Assembly: GCF_000182925.2 (NCBI RefSeq)
Contig: NC_026503.1
Coordinates: 2,232,001-2,296,000, forward strand
DNA length: 64,000 nt
From: Neurospora crassa OR74A
Lineage: Eukaryota > Ascomycota > Sordariomycetes > Sordariales > Sordariaceae
Direction of reading: 5' to 3'
Of the stretch, positions 1-13,126 are shown piece after piece. Both the position numbers and the translations under genes were made by a program. The notes beneath the pieces were generated by a model. That model saw only the letters and a program-made list of their open reading frames with translations, did no database searches and was not told the DNA's origin. Position 1 is the stretch's first letter, and the number at the start of each line of letters is the position of its first letter.

Positions 1-26
1 NNNNNNNNNNNNNNNNNNNNNNNNNN
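1..26. other. Assembly gap (Ns)
   Basis: Run of N at the window start, directly next to AT-rich repeat DNA, as expected where an assembly breaks in repeats. Confidence 0.99.
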
Positions 27-3000
27 CTTTCTTTAAATAATTAATCCCGAAATACCTTCCGCCTCTAAAATAATAAATATTCCTATTCAAATCTCTACCT
101 AGCTCCTAAATTGTTACAATATTATAGGTCTCCTCTTACTCGAATAGAAGTTTTCCCCTCTTATATAACTTCCTTATATTTTAATAGAGTATTTTTAATT
201 AAATTATTAGTTACCCTAGGATAGGGTTCCTTCTAATCCCTCGGCGGAGGATAAGGGTACTATTTCCCTAGGGGGGGCTATAGTTATATAAGCGCTATTA
301 CCGCTACGTAATTAATTTCCCCCTACGCTTTATAAATATATATAATATTTATTTATTAGACTTTATAGGGTTATAGGCTTCGGCCGGCTAGATGGGCCGA
401 TTAATTTTTTTAACCGTCCCTTCTTTATACCTCTTCTAATATATTTCTTTAAGGTAGTAATAATATAGGAATTAGGGGGAATATTTAGTAGGACGCCTTT
501 ATTTATAATTTCTATTATCGGCTCTAATATTTTTCTAATTAAGTTCTTATAGAGGGCGAACGCCCGCGGCCTTTTAATGTATATAATAGACGCCTTTATA
601 ATTGCCTTCTAGAAAATAAAATACTTCTTATAATTATATATATAATACCCCTTCTTCCTATATAGTTTATAATAGACGAATAACTTATTATTATTAAATA
701 GACAATTTACCTCGCTAAAATAATCTCCTTTATATTTAATTTCGCTATAGCGGGCGTAAATATTATTTTAATAGTAGAATTTTACTATATATCCAATTCT
801 TTAATATTTAAAGTATTATTAAACGTTATTCGAAATTTAGAACAGTTCGTATAAGTATACACTACCGTCTTAAAAAAAAAAGTTATCCTAGAGGAAATAT
901 ATTGCTAATACAATAATAATTTTTATAAGGAGTAAGCTTCTATTCTCTCCGTCTCTTCTCTTCTATAACCGAATTCTAATAATAAATACCTCCGGGTTCT
1001 TCTCCTTTACTATATTCGAAATAACTTCTACTATAATATAATTATTAATATTATTTTAAAATATACCCTAAATTAATATACCTATAGTACTTATAGTAAT
1101 AAAAGTATTAAGGCCGAAAATTTCTTTAACTTATATTTAATTTCGCTAATACTAAGTATATATAGGCTCGTCGAATATAATTATATAATTTCTAATTGTT
1201 AGTATCTTAATAACTATATAAATTACTAAGCCGGGTTTCTTTTTACCTAAGTAAATAATTAAGGTTATTTTCGTATTTTCGTTCGAACGGTTTATAAACT
1301 CGGCGGTAATTGTCGCTCCCTTAATAGTAAATTATTATTCAAGGTTAGAGGGAATAAACTTTTTAATAATAATAGGTAATTATTAAAGGGTAATATTAAT
1401 CTTACTTAGGCTAATTTTTACTATAATATTAATTTAATACTTTAGTACTTCTTAAATACCCTTCTTAATCTCTTTTAAAATATCCTTCTTTAAGTCGTCG
1501 AAATCCTTCTTAGTAATAAATTGGTCGGTTCCAATTTTATTAACCTTAGGTCGCGTAGACCTACTTTTTCCGACGTATACCTTTATAAATTCGAGAAGTA
1601 GTTCTCGAACCTAACGACAATCCTTAATTGAGATAATATCGTAGTCTATAAATTTATTCGCTCTAGCAATAAATTTCTTCAATATTTTATTATCTTCTTC
1701 CGTTTTATCTAAAGTCTTTGTATTAAGTACGGTTTCGGGATCGTTACATACTGAGATTTCTGCGAGCGGGTTGTAGACGCTGTTTTTGAGTCTACGAGTA
1801 CCGCTATTAATAGCCATCGGTAATAACGATACAATACCGTCGCTACGCTCATCGTAGGATATTGTGAGGGACGTAAACGACCCTCCTAAATCGATTGCCG
1901 TTGTCAGTTTTCGTTTTAGAGCACTCCTCGACTAGAAATCGGCGTTTCCGGTTTTAAAGCAGTTTTAATATTATATATAGAGTTCTTATTATATTTAATA
2001 TTAAGGGTAAAAGAGCGATTAATATACTCTAATATTAAATCGATCTCCTTCTATTTACTACTAATTGTAATATACTATACTAATTTAAACTTTAGGATAG
2101 CCTCGGACAATTTAAAATTTATTATATTTATATATAATAACTATAAGAAGTATAATATTTCGGGCCTATAATTTATACTTTTTTTATTATAGAAGAAGAA
2201 GGGTAGAAAATTAACAATCTTTCGAAGAATATTGTAATTACTAAATTTAATTATACGGGTAAGAATAATTAGTACCTATACGATATATAGGTATCGATAA
2301 ATACTATAGAATTATATATTTATACTATTACTAGGACTATCCGGGTATTTTCTAATATATTTTGCTAAAGTAAATATTTCGTTATATATAGAATTAAACT
2401 GCGTAAAAAGATAAAAGAGGCTATTAACCCGAAAAGTATCTATAATTACTATTTTTATAGTTTTCTTATTTAAGAGACTAGGATTTAGGAACCCCCTATT
2501 AATAAGGTTCTATATTAGGAAGGCGAAAATCCTAGAATAAAATATATTATAAAGAAATTATAATGCGTAGTAAAACTTAGTTTTTTGCGGCTTGATGTTC
2601 TTAGTTCTACTAAGGCTATAAATATCCTATTTAATAAAGTATTAGAAATATTAAAAGATTAAATTAATAAAATTGAATTTAATATAGAAAAATACTAGGA
2701 CGGATACTATTTATTCTTTCTAATTATATACGGCCTACGCTTTTAATTGAGTAAAAATAATTTTATAGATATACGATATTGTTTTTTAATTATTGTAAAT
2801 AAAAAAAAGCCTATTACTAAATTATTTTTAGCTTATTCCTAATAGGCCAAGGAATAATTTATTATAAAAATAATAAATATTAATTAGTTTACCCTTATTT
2901 TTATTAATAATAGGGGTTTAGAGAATAAAGCTTCGGAATATTTGATAACGCTTAACTTTAAGGAAGGTATATATTAGAAGACCGTCCTAATTACTAATAA

Positions 3001-4620
3001 CCGGGAATAGGGATTGTAATTTCTCTATAATAAGCGAATTGACGGTAGGACGGAACGTACGTAGTATTAGGGCAAGGGAAGGAATGACCTAGAACTTTTG
3101 GAATAGAACGGTAGGTTAGAATTAGGATAGTCAGAATAGTCTAGAGATATTAGGATTATTTATTAGTAAATAAGTTGTAAGGTTGTATATAGTATCCTTT
3201 TGACTAATATTGGGGCTTTGGACGGTATTAAGATAATTATAATTATTATAAATAATAATAAGACTAGGATTAGATATAATGCATTTAAAATTTTATTAAA
3301 ATTGTTAATTTAATTATAGAATATCTACGAACCGAATTAACTATTATAATAGTTATAAGTATTTTAATAATAGTACTTATCCTACTATACGAAATATATA
3401 TACTTAATTTAACTAATATATCTTAAATACGCTTTGCTACACCGTTGGTACGTATGTAAAGACTTATAATTTAAGGAAAAAAATCCGATTTACGGGGAAC
3501 GCAAATATTTATAAGAATTATAAATATTATATAAATATAAAGTAACGTGAGTTCGATATAACGAGCGCAGCGTTTATACTTCGGTTATTAGGTATATTAA
3601 TAGGATATTAATACTTTAAGGAGTAAATATAATTAAGGGGCGCGCTATTAAAATTATATTATACTTTACCGTACAATATTTAAAATCTACCGGGTACTAT
3701 ACAAATCTTCGATATTATAGGGCGTATTGCCCCCCCTAATTATAGAGGAAGTATTAAACTTTACGAATAATAAAAATAAATTAAAGTTAATAGGCTCTTC
3801 AATTTCGGCGATTTTAGGGTTAAAATAATAAAGTTCGGAGTCTTTATTTCGAGAGCCGTTGGATTTAGTAGGTTCGGACTATCGGAGGCTGGGTTTTTTA
3901 TTATTTTTAGTATTTTTAAATTGGCATTACAATAGAAATATTAATTCCTCCTTAAGTATTTAATTAAAAGCTTCTATATCGAACGAACTACTTTTATCTT
4001 TAAATTGTATAATAATACTTTAACGAAGGAGGGCTTCGCATATATTTTTATTATATAAGAATATAATAAATTCCTTTATATAGGCTTTAAATAACCGATT
4101 ATCGCTTTAGGTTACTTTAACCCAACTATAAATAAATTACTTAAAGTTTTCCTTCTTAAAATAAAGGCTATATTAATATTATTTAGTATTATAAGTTAAT
4201 AATTTATTAAAGTTATACGGTTATATTAGCACTTTAGGAATAATTAATAAAATATATAAAATGGGGGTAGGAGTTGGGTTTGAGGTATTATAGTTCGAAA
4301 TAAGTATAGAATAATTAAGAATAAGCGTAGTTAGAAGTAGGTTTAGTTCGGACGTAAAGTCGGGCGAATTAGGTGTAAATATAGAGTAATTATTATATAA
4401 AGGCGGAAGCGGCGTTTTGTAAAACGAATATTCTATTAAATTTAATAGATCGATTAAATTAAATATTATACCCTACTACGCTTTATTCTAATTAGAATTT
4501 CGTATTAAAATTGTTTGTTCGGCGAGTAGTTAATTGTAACGGCGGGGGTTAATTTATTCTAATTGTAGTAAATAAATTACTTTAACTATAGTAAAATCCT
4601 ACTAAAAGTGTTTGTTATTT
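27..4620. repeat. AT-rich, RIP-type degenerate repeat block (left)
   Basis: The composition is strongly AT with a great excess of TpA and few CpA/TpG steps, unlike the balanced DNA that begins near 4620. All frames are broken by TAA and TAG, while TGA is scarce. Short open stretches survive on both strands. On the minus strand, 1817 down to about 1450 reads as a charged, Lys/Asp/Glu-rich gag-like or coiled-coil stretch, and about 620 down to 400 stays open for tens of codons. On the plus strand, about 3560-4560 shows long semi-open stretches. This is the expected result of repeat-induced point mutation (C to T, mainly at CpA) on transposable elements. At least two elements in opposite orientation are likely, but I cannot assign families. 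No functional gene is supported. Confidence 0.85.
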
Positions 4621-4670
4621 TGCAGCCGACGGCTAAAAAACGCAAAACCCGCTCAGACCTACTACTGCAA

Positions 4671-4774
4671 AAACGGGTGGGGTGGGGTGGTTTTGGAGGT
4701 GTGTGGGTTATTGAGAACTGAGAAACGGGTGGGGTGGGGTGGTTTTGGAGGTGTGTGGGTCATTGAGAATTGAG
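4671..4774. repeat. 52-bp tandem duplication, G-rich
   Basis: Two head-to-tail copies of 52 bp (4671-4722 and 4723-4774) differ at only two positions, both C/T differences. Each begins with AAACGGGTGGGGTGGGGTGG and ends in TGAG. The G-runs could form a G-quadruplex on the plus strand. It sits about 50 bp inside the border between the AT-rich block and normal-composition DNA. Confidence 0.95.
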
Positions 4775-7700
4775 ACTACAATATATACCGGGCATTGCTT
4801 GAGCTGAGGATCCAGCATCGCACCGGTGTCTGAGAACTATTTTACGACATTAACAGCAGGGCTGAGATGGATAGTAGTATCTGTATAGCTATCCAAGACG
4901 GTAACCACGGCATCATTTGACAAGACGTAGAAAAGAAGATATCGCCAAGGCCGCAAAACCCGAATGGCACACCCACCCACTCACTGACCCAGTTGCCGAG
5001 CCGAAGCTAACGCAACTTGACAGCCTCCGACGACACCCTTAACCGTCCATCGTACATACATGTGTACAGCACATCTCCGTGAATGCTTGGCTTGCGTCTT
5101 TTTGAATGATGGGAGGCCTCCCGTAGCCTAGTCGGTCGTTCGACGTTAATGAAGATGAGGTGGATACTAGATCACTATCTCTCGGTCCGACTTGTGGAAA
5201 CTTTTACAATGACCAGAACTAAGAGGTGGTTGACGTTGGAATATACGAAGGTAGGTGAATGGTGTATGTAGTAGGTTGACTTCCTTACGTATCTACCTAG
5301 TGACAGCTGACAGTAGTCTTGTAGCAAAAACGAAAAGCGGGAAAAGCTAAATAAATGGTTATTGTGGCCTTTCATACTTGGTTGCCTATCTATCGAAGGG
5401 GTTTGCTGTTTTGGCCAGTGTTCAGACGAACATACTCAGGCGGTCAAGAACTTGAAGAGCAGGAGGAGTGTTAACACTCTTACTCTACCTCTAGGTATAA
5501 GCATGTGATGACTGATTGTCTGCCAAGCCGACTTTGAGATGTTGCCGGCACATATATTGCTCGGTAGATATGGTGTCACATAAGCGAATGGTGACAATGA
5601 CGTATGGGAAACGAGGAAGATGAAGCATGCTTGAAGTCTATGCGCTGGATCTCTTTAGGGCTACACAGGTTGTTACCGTGGGTATGATTTTCTTCTCAGC
5701 AAATAGGTTCAAGATAAGTAGGTTTAATGTGAGTGCTCAGACGAGTGAGTATTCGATTACTTCATGGATGAAGATATGAATGTGAGGTTGGTCTTCTATG
5801 AATCCGCTCTTATAACGGCTGGGAATGTCCTGGCATGTATCGTGTAACATATCGATAGCCAAGCCAGCTTGCTGTGGTCTCTGTATCTGATGTATCTGCA
5901 CATGACTTGAGCCTTCTACGGTATGTTGATAGGTCTTTGTTTGATAGGTCTTGGTACTACCGTCCTTCATCATACTTCGCTATATAGGATCATCTAGTTC
6001 ATCCCCTTGGAAAGAGACGTACCGCATATTTGCACTCGATATCGTTTCACTCAACTAGGCATAGCGCCGGGTATATCTGGCTTCGAGCAATCTGCTAAAT
6101 GAGTTGATTCGGCTCGCAAGGTTACCTCGACGAGGTTAATTGGGAATGATGCAGGCAAAAGATTGAGTGAGAAAGAGCGGTAGTGTCGTCCAATTCAAAA
6201 TGTAACATCCAATGCAATGCTCGCTGTCTGATCTGCGGCGTTTGGTAGGATTCCGGCAGCGGCCGTTCGTCTTTGACAATCTTCACTGGACAATCCCCCT
6301 CCCATCTCCCATCGGACACATCCTTCCGTGACATTCTCATAGCGTCATTCCAGGTTCCAGGCCCTCCAATCACTCCATTGACAGGGCTTCCCCAGGCAGC
6401 CAAAGCTCCCTGTATAAAGCCCAATATGGTCCGTTGCTGCGGTTGACCGCTCTCAGCTTACTCACAGCAGGATGGGCAGGACGGGCAGCGATACCCCACT
6501 GATTAGCGACTTGGCGGACAGGTGCCGAAACATTGTCGTTGCCCCTTTTGTATGTAGTGTATGTAGTCTAAGGGTTCTCAAGGGCCGTGCCAGTGTTTTT
6601 TTTTTTTTTTTTCCTCTTTTCTTTGCGAGGCTGACAATGTCATTGGGCTTGAACGACCCCTGATGCGTATGATGGAAGAGGGAGGAAATCTGCTTGTGGG
6701 TAGAAGGAAATAACGTGTGTCACGCAAGTCATGGTTTTTGGGGGTAGTGTCTGATAGTACTGTTAGTGGATGGGTGTTCAGTCGGAATACAACCCATCAT
6801 ATTCCATGCGCATTTTGTGGCCCTGGAGCCTACCAAGGCGTCTGCCGGAGGAGAGTGGATGGATAGTCTGGGGCCCTGCTCTCAAGGTGCATACACCTAA
6901 ACCCTCCCTCGACCGCAAGATGGCCCATCCTGAGGTCACTGGTAACACCAAGGCGAGGCGGGCTATCACAGGTTTATGCTGTGGTTGGCACTGCCAAGCA
7001 CTAGCTTCTTGAATCACAGGGAAAGCTTGGCCTGTCGTGTCTTGTTAGACATTCCCTTCCGCCCCGGAAGGCAGCAGGGGGGGGAAGTAATCTAGGGAAT
7101 ACTCGTATGCCGGGACCATGAGAACCTGGGGAAAAGACCTTTTCGAAGTGAATCTCTCCGCTTTAAGTGTCGGCAATCGAACTCAATCAACAGCCGAGGA
7201 AGAAAAAAAGACGGACTAAGGCTTCCAGAAATCATTAGCTTGATAGGGCAGTGGGGGAGGTTATCCCCTCATGCCCGTGTTACTCATCACCGAGCACGAG
7301 GCGCGGGAAAGGAAGCAATTTGGCGTAGACCGACTAAAAACAGGGAGCTAGGTATTCCCTTCGGTAGAAGTAGCAGGAGTAGCGTACATAGGACCGGCCG
7401 TAGCCCATACCTAGGTACCTCTAGGAAGCTGTAGTAGGCACTTGGCAGGCAGCAGAAGGAGGGGAGGCGGCCCTACTGGACGTTAAGTTGGTCTCTTTCA
7501 CCAGTCAACAGGCCACCTCACGGGCAGTCCATCCACAGTTTAGCCCTGTTTGGTTCCATGCTCCAGTCCGACAAAGCAGAGGATCCGTCATTCGGTCAGC
7601 CCCGGTGTCACTGTCCGCTTGCAGAGTGGACGGTACCTGCCAGACTTTACCCACCAAAGCCCACTCCAAAGGGTCGCCAAGACAAAAGGAGAAAAAAAAA

Positions 7701-8805
7701 ACGAAGCATACTCAAGACAGCCGACTCCAGTCGCTCCATTCACAAGGGGTCTGGACCACCCTGGAAGCTCGACTCCAGGTTGGGCGGTGATATTTATTTA
7801 AATCACTGGCGTTGCCAACCACGCTCGGGGCCGGTCTTGTTCACAAGGGCACGCTTCCGTCTCCCAGGGTTTATAGAGAGAGGCAGCCTGACGTCGGTGT
7901 GTTGGTTTCTGAATCCATCTCCCAACAGAGCAAGGCCAAGCAGCGGAATGCAGAGCCCTTCCATAAAGCTTGGATTCGACACATGACGCTATAGCCAGAC
8001 ACGCTCACACGGTACATACATAAACACACTCACATACATACATGCACGCACCGCAACTCACAAACGTCACCTACAGAGTCTCTACCGCTCCCTACTTTTA
8101 CACCTACACCCCCCGGCCGGCACTGGCACCTTCCATCTCCCATCCCGCCTTTGTCCCGTCTTACACCTCTACCTCGAGGCACGTCGACATCCAGGGAGCT
8201 ACCTCTATCTTTCCTCCTATCCAGATAGCCGCAATCAACCTTTTCGCATACCTCATCACGGGCAGAGCTAGTCTGCTCGTACAACCTATCCCTGCGCATT
8301 CCATACCTAAAATCAGGCGAGATTCCATCCAATATCCGGATCTCTTCCCGATAGCCCACCTGGATCTGGACACCGAGACTCATCTCCTCCGACCGCGACG
8401 ACTCTTCACATCTTTGTAGCAGCAGCCTTCAGCCTTGCCAACTATCCGCGCGCCACCCAGTCCAGGCAAACATCGTCGTCACCACATCCAGCACTTGCGG
8501 GTTTGCTCAAATCCCACCCTTTTAGCTTCCCTTTCCTGGTCACGACCCGGCCGAATACACTCGCCAAACTCCACGCTGGCGGCGTTGTTTCCAACCCCTA
8601 TCGCCTGAAAGCTGCGTGAACGGACCCTTCACGCCAGCTTCTCCCCGAACATCTTGCCATCCCTCATCCACCTCTGATGCTGGTTGAAGCCAGATAACCC
8701 TTGCTGGCCTTCCATCGAGGCCGATCAGTCGCCCGGATAATAGGCTTTGGACTCGTTAACCCTTGGCCCCATTATTGTGCCCCCCCAACCAGCACCATCA
8801 TCGCG
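4775..8805. other. Intergenic region, no supported gene; CT-rich leader near its end
   Basis: The composition is ordinary. Open frames are short, overlap on both strands, and show no recognisable domain or consistent splice signals. A T homopolymer lies near 6596-6613. From about 7990 to 8805 the plus strand becomes C/T-rich with few G, including a CATACATACATG repeat near 8033, as is usual for fungal promoter or 5' leader DNA. This is probably the leader of the stress-protein gene that follows. The rest is unexplained spacer next to the repeat block. Confidence 0.6.
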
Positions 8806-11660
8806 ATGGCAAAAAGCCTTTCCGACATGGTGGAGCTGATATCCTCACCCACGGCCGTGAAGAGCCTCGACTCGGATGTGTCACCTAGGACCCAGAACTC
8901 ATCGAAGCCCAAGGACTATTTCTCGCCGCAACCAAGGGCCCATTCCAGCGACTCCGAAAACCAGACGCCCGCGGCCGATTACCGAGCAGCAACCACATCC
9001 CCTACGAGTGGGACCAGCGCCTCGAGGCGCGTCAGCATCGTCTCCCCTCTTTCCTTGGCCGATAGCTTTCAGGATGAGTCTCGGCGGACGTCACAGAGCG
9101 GCGGAAGCAGTAGCGAACGCCCTCCTGTCGGATCTAGAAAATCCTCCGCCGTATCCATATCCTTCCAGGCTCCACGCCATCCCGCACTGCCGCAAGGCAA
9201 GCCCCGAAAGACCGACAACAGACGGCTGCGTGCGTCATCGCCTTCCCCTGTGAGGTAAGTTATCTCTCTCCGGAGAGTTGTTTGTTTCTGGTTTTTACCA
9301 CGCCCAACATCGCACCATATATATCCTTCTGTATCACCCCTCCCGCCCAGATCCGTCCGATGTTCGGCGCCAGTGGTGCCTTGTTTCGAACGAGGATAGC
9401 CCGTGCTCGACACCTTCCTCATCCCTGGCGTGATTTTAAGCTTTTGCCCCATGGTTTGTCGCCGGGAAAGCTTGCCCCATGGCCTCCCCCATCCCGTGGA
9501 CCCTGTCATGGCTCGTTCTCCCCTTTTCAGCGATGGACAATCGGCACCTCAGTTGGCCGTGCTTCGCAAAGAGTCAATTGTCGTGGCAGCATTGGAGTAT
9601 GTCACAAGCGCAACAAAACGAGCCCGACTAGGTGTCGTCTATGCAGTCGACATGTTGCGCCGCATTGGGGATTGTCTGGGCTGAGGTAAACAGCCTCGAA
9701 TCATGACGATCGTGGTGCCAGTGGAAAGTACAATATGGAATTACATACATCAACAGCCCAGACACCGGAGCAGTGCACTGGCTGATGAGCCTCCATCGAG
9801 TTCCGTTCTCCCGCGGGAACTGGAACCCGCATCACACGCCAAAGAACCTAAAAAAGCTCAGGCTCGGGCCCGGCATCGTTCTGGCCTCATCCCTCCATCA
9901 GAAGATCCCATTCGCCAGCGGTCCGCTTAGGTAGCTTGCACCCCGCTAGAGGTACCTACCCCACCGGCGCCGGTCGTGGTTACCGTTTCCAGCACCTCTA
10001 CGGATGCCAAGGGCGGCCAAGGGGGGGGGGGGGGGGGGGGCGCCCACGGTGACCCCTCCCGTCCTCTGGACTCCAGGTCTTTTGGGGGGATGCCCAAGGT
10101 AGCTCTGGGCCGGGCGATGGCTCGTGGGAATTTTGCGCTCATGCAGTCGGGTGCTCTGGTGGGGGGAATGACGGGCGCGGCAGTCCAGGTCGAGACCCTT
10201 TCAAATCTGCACATCCACATGCACAATTGGATCCCCGTCATGACGCTCTGTCCCCCCTTTCGATCATCCACGCATTGCTCCCCGTACATCACTCTGAACT
10301 TTTGATGTCTCAAACAAAAAGTTCAGCATTTATCCCAGCACATGGCCATCCTTGCTACATATCCAATTTGCTTCCAGTCACACTTGCAACACATCTCATC
10401 ATCTTGCAATTCAGCTTGCCACCTGCATAGTCGCCGTCGCTTTTGGTGTCATGTCGTCGTCGTTAACAAAAAGTTCTAATTCGGCTCCCAGGTTCCGACA
10501 ACACGTTGGTTTTGACAACCTACCCGCCGGCGATTCGACCAAGAACAACACATCCTCCTTTACGCTCCATGTAAAACACCAGGGGTACCAGCCATCCCGA
10601 AGGTCTCGTACCTTTATGGTGGGTGTGGACGAGCATGCCTATTCCGATTATGCGCTGGTTTGGCTGCTCAACAACATGGTCGATGATGGAGATCAGGTAG
10701 TGTGTGTGCGCGTCATTGAGAATCCCATTCGTCCAGGGGAAAAGTCCTACCAGGAGGAAGCGAAGAAGCTGTTGCAGACCATTCAATCCAAGAACGAGCA
10801 GAATAGAGCTATCAGCATTATTCTCGAGTGGGCCGTTGGAAAACTGCATTCTACTTTTCAGAAATTAGTACGTCCTCGTTCTGACCACTGACCCGGTCCG
10901 TCTTGCTTTTACTAACACACGAGCGTAAATGTAGCTTCATCTCCACCAACCCTCGATGCTCGTTGTCGGCACAAAGGGCAGGTCCCTTGGCGGAATCCAG
11001 GGCCTGATGAACACGCGCAACTCCTTTTCAAAATACTGCCTCCAATACAGCCCTGTCCCCGTGGTCGTTGTTCGACCAGACGATAAGCGGCTCAAAAAGA
11101 AGGAGAAACGTACCCACGACCCGAACCGACAGAGCTATGCTGCCATGCTGGCATACAACGACGGAAAACACGAAGCCAACAGTGACGCAAGCAGTCTCTA
11201 CGAGATGGAAAAGAATATTTCTCCGGATGAAGAGGCACACCGAGTGGCTGCCGCAATTGGGTTGCCAGCAGCATTCGATCCGACCATTAAGCCGTACGAG
11301 CCCAACAAGCCTCGCAACCGACGAACATCTCTACCCTCCGCTCCTTCTCCCACAGCAGCCGGGACAAGCTCCGTGTCTCTGTCGCGATCGACGCAAGCAA
11401 ACGAGAGTGGCGACGAAGATACGGCCGAGGAAGAAGACGAGTACGAGATTGAAGCGGTCTCGGGCGACCAACTTCTAGCAGCAGATGGACGGAAGAAATT
11501 AGCACTTGAAAGAGAACAGAAGAAGCGACTCCACGCTATGGAAGTGGGAGAAGCCGCTGCCCTGCTCAAGTCAGGGCAGTCAGGAAAATCGCGGGATTCG
11601 GACGATGAAGATGAGGAGGATGATACCCTGGGGCGAACGAGCGACAAAACCAAGCAATGA
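8806..11660 (+). CDS. Universal stress protein (UspA) domain protein, fungal long form
   Basis: Spliced protein of 516 residues from exons 8806-9254, 10492-10867 and 10935-11660. The joins keep frame (phase 2, then phase 0), with GTAAGT and GTACGT donors and a CTAAC branch site before the second acceptor. The N-terminal ~180 residues are Ser/Pro-rich and probably disordered. Residues about 188-323 form a UspA alpha/beta domain, starting at RTFMVGVDEH and ending at the buried strand VPVVVVRP. The tail to 516 is charged, with acidic runs. The Gly-rich nucleotide loop GTKGRSLGG (about 288) is present, but the usual later Gly-Ser/Thr is replaced by RNSFS, so ATP binding is uncertain. The ATG at 8806 is the first in frame after the CT-rich leader. 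Family members are stress-related nucleotide binders; the role of long fungal forms is poorly known. The first intron is unusually long (1237 nt). Confidence 0.88.
10021..10040 (+). repeat. 20-nt G homopolymer inside intron 1 of the stress-protein gene
   Basis: An uninterrupted run of 20 G in the transcribed strand of the 1237-nt first intron, flanked by GGCGGCC-type G/C-rich sequence. It could fold as an RNA or DNA G-quadruplex. Its exact length is prone to sequencing error and replication slippage. Confidence 0.9.
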
Positions 11661-13126
11661 GGACCGGTTATTCGAGCCATGAAGGAAGCTACAGAGCATA
11701 ACTGAGATATGAACAAGCGGGTATCTTCCCAGATGATACCAACTTAGTTGGCAGCGGTGCTGAATTTTGACGACGGTATTATTTTGGCGCATGCCGGGCA
11801 TTCAGCATAAATCAGCCGGTATCGTTATCAAGGTGCGAAGGTGGCCCATTTGACGGATATTTACAACACCAGTGAGCATGCGACAAGTCGTTTTTGCTAT
11901 ACCGCGCCATTGGGAGTTAGAGATATGTTCCTAGACTGCATGGAGCCGGAGTACAAGGGGGAAAAAAAACAGTACCGAACTCTTGACCTGCCCGTAGTAC
12001 AATGGGCAGAGGCTTAGAGGTTCTGTCGAGTAATCATCAGCTTAGCCAAAATAAATCTCCACACAATAAGTTAAATAGTCACCACTTGTTCCCTGCCTTG
12101 TACTTACTTCTCGGATTCTTTTCCCCTGATGATCTCCAATGTGATTCAGAAGACCGGGAATCTAGTCTTAGTGTACACTACAGAATGTGAGATCTGATCT
12201 TGATGGGGGTGGGGGTGCACTGCCGCTCGTGGAGGGCCTCCAATTGCCGTCCAACGGTGTCCGCTCCTGGGGGTGTGGGGAAAGAGACAAGAGGTGCCTT
12301 TGGCGGGCGTGCAAAGAACGGCAAATAGGGGTGCACCCCGCTGTCGCATTTTTGAAGCCGGGGAAAACTGGGGTGGTGCCTGGCTGCGTTTTAGCGCATG
12401 TACCTTTTCCGTAGGTAGGTAGAGGTAATTCGTCATCTACAGTACAATACTGAGTTCCAGTTGTTTGTGTGTTAGCTGTATACACCATGTAAGACGCATG
12501 CAAAACCACCCTGAACGCGGCTTTTAGTACTTTGAAATGTACAGACTATGATCAAAGATGGATGATTAGTATGTGGTCCGACATATTTATGCTTATGTTA
12601 GCCCGTATCGTCGAAGGAAACGTACTTACTCGTTGTTTAAACACTTGGACAAGTTGACTTGAGGTCTCGAACTAACAAACAAGCCAGTGTCGGACTGTAT
12701 GGAATCCCTTTCTAAACGTCACAGCGACCCTGCCTCTCCTTCACAATGCACACTTTCCAAACTCCGTTTGACCTATCAACCAACCTCGACACAGCTGAGG
12801 ATCCTACCAGCCCGACGAGTAGCGAGACTCGAGGGGCGGATAAATCAATCTTTTCATCTCTGGCCTGGATCTCTACGACCGTATTGCGAAACAGGCCGAA
12901 ACACACAACTTAAACACACGATGCTGATCGAGCCTGGCGTCGACCTCTTGATCCGCTTTGTGACTACGGCTACTTTGTCATAAGACGATCGAGATACCAT
13001 CTGGCGACGGCAAGAGAGGAGGAAAATAAAGAGGGAGGAAGTCTAGTACGACAAGTGCCTGGTCACATATCGAAGTTTACTATCTCAACATCACCACTGC
13101 ATCTACACATACCAATCGCACTTTCA
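11661..13126. other. Intergenic spacer between stress-protein and membrane-protein genes
   Basis: It contains the 3' region of the upstream gene and the promoter of the downstream gene. Open frames are short and unsupported. Just upstream of the next ATG the plus strand has a CACCACTGCATC-type pyrimidine-rich leader. I see no RNA gene or repeat. Confidence 0.6.

Noticed and set aside
6122-6424. Minus-strand open frame of about 100 codons with protein-like sequence
   Set aside because: It begins with TTG rather than ATG and has no domain or splice partners, so chance cannot be excluded.
8042-8419. 125-codon plus-strand frame just before the stress-protein gene
   Set aside because: It lies in C/T-rich leader sequence and has the Pro/Ser/Thr composition expected from that bias; the minus strand is open too.
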